Origin: Sphingosinicella xenopeptidilytica
GTDB lineage: Bacteria > Pseudomonadota > Alphaproteobacteria > Sphingomonadales > Sphingomonadaceae
NCBI RefSeq assembly: GCF_042676985.1
Contig: NZ_JBHTIK010000002.1
Span: 558,001 to 622,000 of the forward strand
Direction: 5' to 3'
Length of the DNA: 64,000 nucleotides
This document shows, piece after piece, positions 42,551-50,461 of this stretch. Under the pieces are notes generated by a model that saw only the letters and a list, made by a program, of their open reading frames with translations, was not told where the DNA came from and did not search any database. How positions within the stretch are numbered: the stretch's first letter is position 1; each line of letters starts with the position of its first letter. Position numbers and translations under genes: made by a program.

Positions 42551-44914
42551 TCAATTGGCCCCGAAATTGACGCGGGCGCTGATCCCGATCACGCGTGGAG
42601 AGCCTTGGAAATAAAGCGCCTTGCCCGTGATGGGGTCGCCGCCGTTCGGGTTCGAAGGATCGGTGGAAACGAACTGGCTGTAGGGGATGAACGCATCGGT
42701 CACATTGTCCGCGAACAGGCTGATCGACCAGCGGTCCGTCTGCACGCCGACGCGCAGGTCGAGCGTGGTGTATCCGTCCAGCCGTTCGAAGGGCGTGCCG
42801 ATGCGCAGCAGCGAGCTGAGCGCTCCGGCGCGATGCTGCAGGCCCGCGCGCATCAGCAGGCTGAGATCGTCGTTCAGCGGCGCTTCGTAGGTGATCGAGG
42901 CGTTGGCGCTGAAGTTCGCGGTGTTCGGGATGCGCGCACCGGTTATGGTCTGGCCCGATGCGATAATGCTGCCGATGCGGGTGTCGAGGATCGTGGCCCC
43001 GGCCGCGAGCGTCAGCCCTTCAGTCGGCTTTACAATCGCTTCCAGATCGACGCCGTAGCTGCGCGCCTTGCCGGCATTGCCGATGATCTCGCCGACGCCG
43101 CCGGCGCCTTCCTTGGTCACGACCTGAAGATCGGTCCAGTCGTTGTAGAAGACGGCCGCGTTGAACGTGGCGAGCCCGTCGCCGAACGCCGATTTCACGC
43201 CCGCCTCATACGCGGTCATGCGCTCGGGCGCATAGGAGATGTCGGATGGCACCGCACCGGAGACGAGCGCGAACAGATCGTTCTGCCCGCCGCTGCGGAA
43301 GCCCCGGCTGACCGACGTGTAAAGCGTCAGGTCTGGGCTCGGCTCGAAGGTGATCGACACGCGCGGGTTGAAGACGTTGTCGTTGCCCGAAGACGGGAAG
43401 GCCTGGGGGAAGGGGATACCGCCGAAGATACTGGTAGCAATCGTTTCCGAGCGGCGGCGATCGTTGAAATAGCGCGCGCCGAGCAGCAGGGTCAGCTGGT
43501 CGCTGACCTTCAGCGTGCCTTCGGCGAAGCCCGCCCATTGCCGGCTCGTGGTATCGGAATTCGAATCGAGATCGCCGGCGCCGTCCACCGTGTAGCCGCA
43601 AAGCCCGCCGCACATGGCATTGGCCATTGCGACCGGCACCAGCGGTTCCTGCGGCGCGTACAGCCGCGTGTCGAGCTTGCGCTTCCTGTAGAAGCCGCCC
43701 GCCGTCAGCTCGAACGCGCCGCCGAAGTCGGAAACGAAGCGAAGCTCCTGGTTGAACTCCTTGACATCGACGTCGACCTCGACGCGTGAGCCCTGGAAGG
43801 TGAAGGCGCCGCCGGTGAGGGGAAAGCCGATCTGGTTGGCGATGTAGATGATGCCCAGCTGGTCCTGCGCCTGCGAGATGTTGCGGCTGAAATAGTTGGT
43901 CGAGGACAGCAGCTTGCCGAAGGGCAGGCGCTTTTCGAGGACGAGGCTGTAAAGCTCGAAATCGTCGTTCATGTGCTCGAGATCGGTCGAGAAGAAGCCT
44001 TCGCGATCGACCGAGCCGCGGTTGCGGAAGCCGCGGTCGGAGCGCTGGATCAGCGCCGAGAAATTCGCGCTGAAGCTGTCGGTCGGTGTGAAGCCCAGCT
44101 GGAAACGCCCGCCGTAGGTTTCGCCGTCGTTGGCGTTCTTTTCGGTTTTGGACAGCGTGAACGTCTGGTTCACTGATGGCACGCCCGGCCCGAGGATCGG
44201 GTTGGGCGGCGCGCCGAAGGATGCCGTCACCGTTGCGTCGGTGCGGTCGATCCAGCCGCCGTCGCGCTGGTAGAAGCCTACCGCGCGGAAGGCGAGCACA
44301 TCGGTCACCAGCGGTACGTTCAGCATCAGGTTGCCCGACCTGTTGGTGCCGCCGTCGCGCACGGCGCCTGCCGTCGCGGAGGCCGCGCCTGCGAAGGCGG
44401 TGGAGTCGGGCTTGTTGCCGATGATGCGGATCGTGCCGGCTAGCGAGCCTTCGCCGAAGATCGTGCCCTGCGGCCCACGAAGCACCTCGACGCGCGCCGC
44501 ATCGGCGAGCACGGCTTGCGGGAAGAAGCCGCCGACCGAGAAGGGGGCCTCATCGATATAGAGCCCGACCGCGGTTCCGGTCGTGCCGTAGATGTTGTTG
44601 GTGTTGAGTTCTGAAATGCCGCGAATGGCCACCGCGCCCTGTCCGGGCGATTCCGAGCGGAGCTCGACACCCGCGAGCGTCTTGACGATGCCGTTGAGGT
44701 CGGTGGCGCCGATGTTGCGGATCTCCTCACTGGAGATCACGTTGATCGCGATCGGCACATCCTGAAGCACCTGCTCACGCAGGTTTGCGGTCACAACGAT
44801 CTCGTTGCCCTCGACAAGCGGCGCTTCGGCTTCCTGTGCGTACGCCGGCACGCCGGCGAACATGATCGCCCCCAAACTTCCCGATACCAGCAACGTCCGT
44901 TTCGAAATCCCCAT
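42551..44914 (-). CDS. TonB-dependent outer-membrane receptor, cluster II
   Basis: This 787-residue protein has a signal peptide (TLLVSGSLGAIMFAGVPAYA). The plug starts EIVVTANLREQVLQDVPIA and includes EVLRGPQGTIFGEGSLAG, and a beta-barrel ends with VIGISARVNFGAN. The start ATG at 44914 has AAGGGGG upstream. The plug has an insertion with a cysteine pair later in the barrel (AMCGGLCGYTVDG). It is the likely import route for the bulky substrate of cluster II across the outer membrane. Its promoter region contains operator copy 3. Confidence 0.9.
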   Translation of the reverse strand: MGISKRTLLVSGSLGAIMFAGVPAYAQEAEAPLVEGNEIVVTANLREQVLQDVPIAINVISSEEIRNIGATDLNGIVKTLAGVELRSESPGQGAVAIRGISELNTNNIYGTTGTAVGLYIDEAPFSVGGFFPQAVLADAARVEVLRGPQGTIFGEGSLAGTIRIIGNKPDSTAFAGAASATAGAVRDGGTNRSGNLMLNVPLVTDVLAFRAVGFYQRDGGWIDRTDATVTASFGAPPNPILGPGVPSVNQTFTLSKTEKNANDGETYGGRFQLGFTPTDSFSANFSALIQRSDRGFRNRGSVDREGFFSTDLEHMNDDFELYSLVLEKRLPFGKLLSSTNYFSRNISQAQDQLGIIYIANQIGFPLTGGAFTFQGSRVEVDVDVKEFNQELRFVSDFGGAFELTAGGFYRKRKLDTRLYAPQEPLVPVAMANAMCGGLCGYTVDGAGDLDSNSDTTSRQWAGFAEGTLKVSDQLTLLLGARYFNDRRRSETIATSIFGGIPFPQAFPSSGNDNVFNPRVSITFEPSPDLTLYTSVSRGFRSGGQNDLFALVSGAVPSDISYAPERMTAYEAGVKSAFGDGLATFNAAVFYNDWTDLQVVTKEGAGGVGEIIGNAGKARSYGVDLEAIVKPTEGLTLAAGATILDTRIGSIIASGQTITGARIPNTANFSANASITYEAPLNDDLSLLMRAGLQHRAGALSSLLRIGTPFERLDGYTTLDLRVGVQTDRWSISLFADNVTDAFIPYSQFVSTDPSNPNGGDPITGKALYFQGSPRVIGISARVNFGAN

Positions 44915-45011
44915 GATTCGGCCCCCTTTTCCCGACCCGGTAGGCCGGCATTCCTGAATCCGCCACCGTTCTGGCCGATCGGAACCCGGCATCCTGGCTT
45001 GCCGTCAGTAT

Positions 45012-45027
45012 ATGACCATATAGTCAT
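45012..45027. promoter_or_regulatory. Cluster II operator, copy 3
   Basis: ATGACCATATAGTCAT has flanking TAT/ATG extending the symmetry. It lies about 100 bp before the TonB receptor start on the minus strand. Confidence 0.7.
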
Positions 45028-45218
45028 ATGACTGACAAGAATGGATTGTCAATGCCGGCCGTGCGCCACGGAGCGCGCGCGGCGTGGATGAAGCGGAATT
45101 TTCTTTATCATACTGTAAAAATTGAAATTTATTATAAAACACGATGCTGTTCTCCCGACTGCTTTGTGATCCGGCGACATGTAGTGCGTGCGGGTAGGAC
45201 ATGGTTCGTATTGATTAT

Positions 45219-45234
45219 ATGACTATTTGGTCAT
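45219..45234. promoter_or_regulatory. Cluster II operator, copy 4
   Basis: ATGACTATTTGGTCAT is flanked by TAT and ATC. It lies 36 bp before the start of the enolase-superfamily gene, close enough to block initiation. Confidence 0.7.
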
Positions 45235-45269
45235 ATCGATATGTGCGCAGAGTGAAGAAGGGGGACGAC

Positions 45270-46403
45270 ATGCGAATCGAGGGGGTCGAATGCTACGTCG
45301 CCTCGCACTGGGCCTTCGTGCGCGTCATCACCGAGGCGGGCATCGACGGGATCGGGGAGGCGACCTACTTCCCGCACCCGACCGCCGTGCGCGCCGTCAT
45401 CGACGATCTGCGCGGCGAGCTTGTCGGGCAGGATGCGTTTCGCCCCGAATTCCTGTTCCAGCGCGCCTTCAAGCATCACTGCATCCGCGATGCCGTGCTG
45501 ATGGCGGCGCTCAGTGCCGTCGATCAGGCGCTGTGGGACATCAAGGGCAAGGCGCTCGGCGTCCCAGTCTGGCAATTGCTGGGCGGGCGCGTGCGCGACA
45601 AGGTGCGCGCTATCCTGCTGCTCGAAGCGGGGACGGAAGCGGCGCTGGTCGAACAGGCGGTCATCGCCCGCGATCAAGGTTTCACCGCGATCAAGATCAA
45701 GCCGTTCCTTGGCGATTGGCACCGGCAGCCGATGGCTCAGATGATGCGCTCGGCGATCGGCGCCGTGGAGGCCGTGCGCGAGGCGGTCGGTTGGGACATC
45801 GACATCGCCATCGAGATGCACCGCAACCTGACGCCCGATCTCGCCGCCGTGTTCGCCGCCGCCGCCGCGCGCATCAGCCCCTATTTCCTCGAAGATCCGA
45901 TCCTCCCTTACAGCGTCGCCGCCAATGCCAGCGTTGCGGGCCGCATGGCCGGCCCCGTCGCGGTGGCGGAGCGCAACACCAACATTTGGGAGTTCCGCGA
46001 GTTCTCCGATTGTCACGCGGTCTCGATCCTGCGGCCCGACGTCGGCCTTGCTGGCGGTTTCACGCAGATGCGCAAGATCGCCGCCATCGCCGAATCGCGC
46101 CACCAGCGCATCGTGCCGCACAACTTCACCGCGCCGGTTTCGACCGCCTGCCACGTCCAGCTCGCGGCCTGCACGCCCAACTGGGACGTGCAGGGCTATG
46201 TTCGCGAGGACCGCGATCCGTGGAACCGCGTCACCAGCCACATCAATCGCATCGAAAACGGCTACCTCGTCATCCCCGAGACGCCGGGGATCGGCATGAC
46301 GCTCGATCTCGAATATCTCGCGGATGCCGACTACGTGCCGTTCGGCACCAAATTTCCCGATGGCCCGGTGCGCGCTGCCGACGGCGGGATCAAGCACCAG
46401 TGA
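45270..46403 (+). CDS. Enolase-superfamily acid-sugar dehydratase-like protein (mandelate racemase family)
   Basis: This 377-residue enzyme has KIK in TAIKIKPF (residues 142-144). The metal ligands are Glu182 (IEMH), Glu208 (FLEDPI) and Glu234 (VAERN), with possible catalytic His184 and His284 (VPHNF). The E-x-H pattern resembles galactonate/mannonate-dehydratase-like members more than mandelate racemase. An upstream in-frame start at 45201 would place coding sequence across the operator; the ATG at 45270 has AAGGGGGA before it. It should abstract an alpha proton from a carboxylate and lose water or isomerise. The substrate is unknown, and it starts the plus-strand arm of cluster II. Confidence 0.8.
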   Translation: MRIEGVECYVASHWAFVRVITEAGIDGIGEATYFPHPTAVRAVIDDLRGELVGQDAFRPEFLFQRAFKHHCIRDAVLMAALSAVDQALWDIKGKALGVPVWQLLGGRVRDKVRAILLLEAGTEAALVEQAVIARDQGFTAIKIKPFLGDWHRQPMAQMMRSAIGAVEAVREAVGWDIDIAIEMHRNLTPDLAAVFAAAAARISPYFLEDPILPYSVAANASVAGRMAGPVAVAERNTNIWEFREFSDCHAVSILRPDVGLAGGFTQMRKIAAIAESRHQRIVPHNFTAPVSTACHVQLAACTPNWDVQGYVREDRDPWNRVTSHINRIENGYLVIPETPGIGMTLDLEYLADADYVPFGTKFPDGPVRAADGGIKHQ

Positions 46404-47167
46404 GCGATACGCTTTCCGCATTGCTCTCGACTGGGTTCGAGGGCGCCATCGCGATCGTCGCAGGCGGCGCGGGCGGCGTCGGCGCGGCCGTTGTCAGCCA
46501 GCTTACCGCGCATGGCGCCCGCGTCGTCGTCGCATCGCGCAGCGGTGATGCGCTCGATCCCGCCCGCGCCGCGCCCGCCTGCGGCGAAGCGATCACCGCC
46601 GCGCTCGACCTGACCGATCCAGCTTCGATCCGCGCTTTCGCCGACTGGGCAGGCGCCGTGCTCGGCCGGCTCGACCTCCTCGTCAACAGCGCCGGAGTCA
46701 CGCGCAGCGTCCCGCTCGGCCGTCTCGACCAGCTCGACGATGCGCTGATCGATCTCGTCATGACTTCGAACGCATCGGGCGTCATTCGCCTCATCCGCGA
46801 CCTCCAGCCGCTGCTCGATCGCGGCGAGCAGCCGTGCATCGTCAACATCTCCTCCGTCGCCGCGCGCACGGGTGTCGGCAGCAACATCGCCTATGTCGGC
46901 GCGAAGGCGGCGATGGACGCCGTCACCAGGGCGCTCGCCAAGGCGCTGGCGCCGCGTATCCGCGTGCTCGGCATCGCGCCGAGCGCGCTCGACACGCCTT
47001 TCGCGAAAGGGCGCGGGCAGGATTTCATCGACCGCACCGTCGCGGCAACCCCGCTCGGCCGGCTTGCCACCACCACCGAGGTCGCGAACGCCGTCCTCTG
47101 TGCCGCGCGGCTGCTGACGGCGACGACGGGCATCGTCATCGCCGTCGACGGCGGCCGCCACCTTTAG
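46400..47167 (+). CDS. Short-chain dehydrogenase/reductase
   Basis: This 255-residue classical SDR has a GGAGGVG cofactor motif, NSAG, Ser in NISSVAA and YVGAK with Tyr and Lys. The start is a GTG at 46400 whose last two bases overlap the preceding TGA (GTGA), so it is coupled to the enolase-family gene. An 11-bp gap leads to the BKACE gene. It probably oxidises a beta-hydroxy acid to the beta-keto acid that BKACE cleaves, giving a hydroxy-acid branch beside the amino-acid branch. Confidence 0.8.
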   Translation: MSDTLSALLSTGFEGAIAIVAGGAGGVGAAVVSQLTAHGARVVVASRSGDALDPARAAPACGEAITAALDLTDPASIRAFADWAGAVLGRLDLLVNSAGVTRSVPLGRLDQLDDALIDLVMTSNASGVIRLIRDLQPLLDRGEQPCIVNISSVAARTGVGSNIAYVGAKAAMDAVTRALAKALAPRIRVLGIAPSALDTPFAKGRGQDFIDRTVAATPLGRLATTTEVANAVLCAARLLTATTGIVIAVDGGRHL

Positions 47168-47178
47168 GGACACGGGCC

Positions 47179-48054
47179 ATGCGCGACATCATCCTCACCG
47201 CCGCCGTCACCGGCAACATCACCCGGCCCGAGCAGACGCCGTGGCTCCCGATCACGCCGCAACAGATCGCCGAGGAGACCATCGCATCGGCAAAGGCCGG
47301 TGCGGCGATCGCGCACATCCATGTTCGAGATCCCGAAACCGGCCGCCCCTCGATGGAGGTCGCGCACTATGCGGAGGTGGTCGCCCGCGTTCGCGATGCC
47401 GGATGCGACATCGTGCTCAACCTGACGACCGGCCCCGGCGGCCGCTTCGTGCCGGACCGCGACAATCCGCGCATCGCCGCCGAAGGCACCAGCCTGCTGC
47501 CGCCGCTCGAGCGTGTGCCGCACATCACCGCGCTGAAGCCGGAAATCTGCACGCTCGATCTCAACACGATGAATTCGGGCGAACAGGTCGTCATCAACAC
47601 GCCGGCGAACACGGCGATCATGGCCGATGCGATGCTGGCGGCGGGCAGCAAGCCCGAGATCGAGATCTTCAATCCCGGCGACCTGGTGCTCGCGCGCGAC
47701 CTGATGCGCACCCACGCCTTCCCGGCGCCCGCGATGTTCTCCTTCGTGCTCGGCCTCAAATACGGGTGGCCGGTGAGCGTCGAGTCGATCCTCCTCGGCA
47801 AGGCGATGCTGCCGGAGGGCGCGGTGTGGACGGCGTTCGGCGTCGGCGCGTCGTCGTTTCCGATGGTCGCGCTTTCGGCGCTGACCGGCGGGCACGTCCG
47901 CGTCGGTCTCGAAGACAATATCTATCTGTCGAAGGGCGTCCTCGCCGAAGGCAATGCGCCGCTGTGCGAGAAGGCCCGGCGCATCGTCGAGGATCTCGGC
48001 TATCCGCTCGCGACGCCGGCGCGGGCGCGCGAAATGCTGGCTCTGCAAGCTTAG
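47179..48054 (+). CDS. Beta-keto acid cleavage enzyme (BKACE, DUF849), second copy
   Basis: This 291-residue BKACE has HIHVRDPETG with zinc ligands His46 and His48, the same numbering as in the reference Kce enzyme. The conserved Glu lies in HVRVGLEDN. It is shorter than the 328-residue copy at 37.9 kb and differs strongly in the substrate region, so the two probably cleave different beta-keto acids with acetyl-CoA. It is third in the enolase/SDR/BKACE operon. The convergent M20 gene ends 3 bp away. Confidence 0.88.
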   Translation: MRDIILTAAVTGNITRPEQTPWLPITPQQIAEETIASAKAGAAIAHIHVRDPETGRPSMEVAHYAEVVARVRDAGCDIVLNLTTGPGGRFVPDRDNPRIAAEGTSLLPPLERVPHITALKPEICTLDLNTMNSGEQVVINTPANTAIMADAMLAAGSKPEIEIFNPGDLVLARDLMRTHAFPAPAMFSFVLGLKYGWPVSVESILLGKAMLPEGAVWTAFGVGASSFPMVALSALTGGHVRVGLEDNIYLSKGVLAEGNAPLCEKARRIVEDLGYPLATPARAREMLALQA

Positions 48055-48057
48055 CCG

Positions 48058-49206
48058 TCAGGCGGCGAGGCGGGTTTCCACGAGCCGCACCCAGTAGCAC
48101 ACGCCGATCGGCAGCGCCGCATCGTTGAAATCATAGGCGGGGTTGTGGACCATGCAGCCGTGGTCGCCGTCGCCCGTGCCCATCAGGATGTAGCACCCCG
48201 GCCGTTCGCGCAGCATGAACGCGAAATCTTCCGAGGCCATGATCGGTGCACAGTCCGCATCCACCTGCGCGCTGCCGACGAGCGACGCGGCGACATCCGC
48301 GCACAGGCGCGCCGCACCCGCATCGTTGACGAGCGCGGTGTAGACCTGATCGATCTGGACATCCGCCGTGGCGTCGAACGTCGCCGCCGTTTCTGCCGCG
48401 ATGGCGCGCAGCCGCGCGGCGATCGTCTCGCCCGCCGCATCGGAGAAATAGCGCGTGCACCCGGCGAGCGCGGCGCTGCCCGGCAGCACGTTGTAGGCCG
48501 AGCCTGCGTGAAACTGCGTGACGCTGACCACCGCAGGATCGATCGGATTGAGCGTTCGCGACACGATGCTCTGCAGAGCCTGCACCAGCGCGGAGGCGGC
48601 GAGAATCTGGTCGGTCGATTCATGCGGCAGTGCGGCGTGCCCGCCCTTGCCGTCGATGCGGATATCGAACTTCGCGAAGGCGGCCATCATCGGGCCGGGC
48701 CGCGTCGCGAAATGGCCGAGCGGCATTCCCGGCCAATTGTGCAGCCCGAATATCTGCTCGGCGGGAAAGTCCCGCAGCAGCCCGTCGTTCAGCATGGCGA
48801 CCGCGCCGCCTTCGCCTTCCTCCGCCGGCTGGAAGATGAAATGCACGGTGCCGTCGAACGCGCGTGTGCGGGCGAGTTGCTCAGCCGCGCCCAGCAGCAT
48901 CGCCGTGTGCCCGTCGTGTCCGCAGCCATGAAAGGCGCCGGGATATACCGACTGGTGCGGCACGCCGGAATCCTCCTGCATCGGCAGCGCGTCCATGTCC
49001 GCGCGCAGGGCGATGCTGCGGCCCGAGGTTCCGGCGCTGAGCGTGCCGACCACGCCCGTGCCGCCGATGCCGGTGCGGACGGGAATGCCCATGCGGGTCA
49101 GTTCGCGCGCCACGATCTCCGCCGTGCGCGTTTCACGAAACGCAAGCTCCGGGTGCTGGTGGATGTCGCGGCGAAGCGCCGTCAGCCAGGCGTGGTCCTG
49201 CTCCAT
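48058..49206 (-). CDS. M20-family amidohydrolase (hippurate hydrolase / IAA-amino-acid hydrolase-like)
   Basis: This 382-residue zinc-dependent hydrolase has HGCGHDGH (Cys95, His97), QPAEEGEGG (Glu129, Glu130) and HNP near the C-terminus. These are the metal ligands and base of the M20D aminoacylase group. The lid-domain segment GKGGHAALPHESTD is also present. It removes an acyl group from the amino group of an amino acid or splits a small dipeptide. The ATG at 49206 is one base from the stop of the C45 gene, so both are translated together. Confidence 0.88.
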   Translation of the reverse strand: MEQDHAWLTALRRDIHQHPELAFRETRTAEIVARELTRMGIPVRTGIGGTGVVGTLSAGTSGRSIALRADMDALPMQEDSGVPHQSVYPGAFHGCGHDGHTAMLLGAAEQLARTRAFDGTVHFIFQPAEEGEGGAVAMLNDGLLRDFPAEQIFGLHNWPGMPLGHFATRPGPMMAAFAKFDIRIDGKGGHAALPHESTDQILAASALVQALQSIVSRTLNPIDPAVVSVTQFHAGSAYNVLPGSAALAGCTRYFSDAAGETIAARLRAIAAETAATFDATADVQIDQVYTALVNDAGAARLCADVAASLVGSAQVDADCAPIMASEDFAFMLRERPGCYILMGTGDGDHGCMVHNPAYDFNDAALPIGVCYWVRLVETRLAA

Positions 49207-49207
49207 G

Positions 49208-50362
49208 CTATGCGAACCCGTGCGTCTCGAACGGCGTCTCGCAGGGCGGGCCGGGCGCGATGTGCAGCCGGGGCAAGGCATCGAGTTCCATGATCATGCA
49301 GCCTATCGTGTAGTGATCGGTCATGCCCTCGACCTCGCCGTGCCGGCACACCGGGCCGTTGTGGTCGGATAGCGCAGCCCTGATGCCGTCCATGTCGATG
49401 CGATCATAGGGCGCGGTGAAACGGGCGCCAAGCACCGCCATGCGCAGATGCGAGGTGCCGTAGAACAGCCGCCGTCGCATGGCCTCATCGAGCCCGTCTG
49501 CCTGCTGGCGGTAGATCGTCTGGTCGCCGTTCGCGAGCGGGTGGTTGGTGTGGAACACCATCTGGGCGTCCGCGTCCGGTCGCCATTCGACGACGCGATC
49601 CGCCGAAACCTCGATGTCGATCGCTCTGCCCCCGGGCCCGCCGACCACATAGTTCTGCCCGGAGGCGTGCCGGATCGATCGCATGAAGCCGAGCCCTTCT
49701 TCGAGTGACTTTCGGGTCAGGAATCCGCGCACGACGAAGTCTTCGGGAAGGCCGTCGATGGCATGATCGAGCTGCGACATGCCGTTGCAGCAGATGCCGA
49801 CGCCGTGCGCGTTGAGGCCATTCAGCGAGAGCTTGCCGGCCAGCGTGAACACCAGCGCGCGGGTGCCGCTGACGTGGTCGTCGACATCCACCAGGATCTG
49901 ATGGCCGTCGCACCATTTCGGCATGTCCATGTTCTGCGCGATCAGCGTCGGCGCGTCGCTACCCACGTCAACGCCGATCGCCGTGCAGCCCCGGCCCGCC
50001 GTCGTTTCCAGCTTGATCTTGCGGCGAAACCACGGCTCCTCGTCGCTCAGCTGCCGCGCGAGTGTGACGCCGAAATCCGCGCCCGCGCCCTCCGCGATGC
50101 CGCGCACCTCTTCCAGAAGGTCCGGCGTGTGGCGTTCGATCGCGGGCAGGAAGCGTGTCTCTCCGAAAAGACGCGCGAGGTAGGCATCGACCGGCATGTC
50201 GAGGTCGGCGCGCATCGAGTCCGCCCAGCGCGCCTGATGCGCGTGCACCAGATCGCGCAGTTCCTCGCCGTGCTGTCTTCCCCGGGTTCTGCCGTCACCG
50301 GAAATGCTGATTTTGCGTAATGGCGCCGACACGATTGCCCCTTCCATCGGAAGCCGTTCCAT
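49208..50362 (-). CDS. C45-family N-terminal-nucleophile amidase (acyl-CoA:6-APA acyltransferase-like)
   Basis: This 384-residue protein is of the isopenicillin-N acyltransferase-like group. AGRGCTAIGV places the presumed self-processing nucleophile at Cys126, and the following APTLIAQNMD, LNGLNAHGVGICCN and SGQNYVVG fit the family. Such enzymes cleave themselves before the Cys and hydrolyse or transfer amide-linked acyl groups. It has no signal peptide. ATGs at 50362 and 50347 are both possible; neither has a clear ribosome site, and a 50-bp inverted repeat lies just upstream. With the M20 partner it may open unusual amide or isopeptide bonds of the imported compound. Confidence 0.8.
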   Translation of the reverse strand: MERLPMEGAIVSAPLRKISISGDGRTRGRQHGEELRDLVHAHQARWADSMRADLDMPVDAYLARLFGETRFLPAIERHTPDLLEEVRGIAEGAGADFGVTLARQLSDEEPWFRRKIKLETTAGRGCTAIGVDVGSDAPTLIAQNMDMPKWCDGHQILVDVDDHVSGTRALVFTLAGKLSLNGLNAHGVGICCNGMSQLDHAIDGLPEDFVVRGFLTRKSLEEGLGFMRSIRHASGQNYVVGGPGGRAIDIEVSADRVVEWRPDADAQMVFHTNHPLANGDQTIYRQQADGLDEAMRRRLFYGTSHLRMAVLGARFTAPYDRIDMDGIRAALSDHNGPVCRHGEVEGMTDHYTIGCMIMELDALPRLHIAPGPPCETPFETHGFA

Positions 50363-50370
50363 CCGAACGG

Positions 50371-50420
50371 CAGCGGGACACTCTTATGTGACCCATTGGT
50401 CATATTAGAGTGTCCCGCTG
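50371..50420. repeat. 50-bp near-perfect inverted repeat enclosing operator copy 5
   Basis: CAGCGGGACACTC (50371-50383) is exactly inverted at 50408-50420, and complementarity continues inward to 21 of 23 positions around the 4-base centre of the operator. It lies between the tyrS stop and the C45 start, with its edge 9 bases from the C45 ATG. As RNA it would be a long hairpin, possibly ending tyrS transcripts or hiding the C45 ribosome site. Confidence 0.75.
50388..50403. promoter_or_regulatory. Cluster II operator, copy 5
   Basis: GTGACCCATTGGTCAT matches the consensus core TGACC-N4-GGTCA and is centred in the 50-bp inverted repeat before the C45/M20 operon. Confidence 0.65.
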
Positions 50421-50461
50421 GAGAGACAAGGCGCGAAAATCGTCCTCGGGGGACGTTGCCC

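Larger units (their letters stand above)
44915..45269. promoter_or_regulatory. Divergent control region of the TonB receptor and the enolase-family operon
   Basis: This 355-bp intergenic region is AT-rich in its centre (about 45100-45150) and has one cluster II operator on each side (45012 and 45219, 207 bp apart). The short open frames here overlap the operators and lack ribosome sites, so I see no gene. Confidence 0.65.

Noticed and set aside
45005..45222. Two short open frames in the receptor/enolase intergenic region
   Set aside because: They overlap the operator sites, lie on opposite strands over the same bases and lack ribosome sites.
45820..45880. GCC-rich run as a possible tandem repeat
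   Set aside because: It encodes an Ala-rich helix of the enolase-family protein and has no regular unit.
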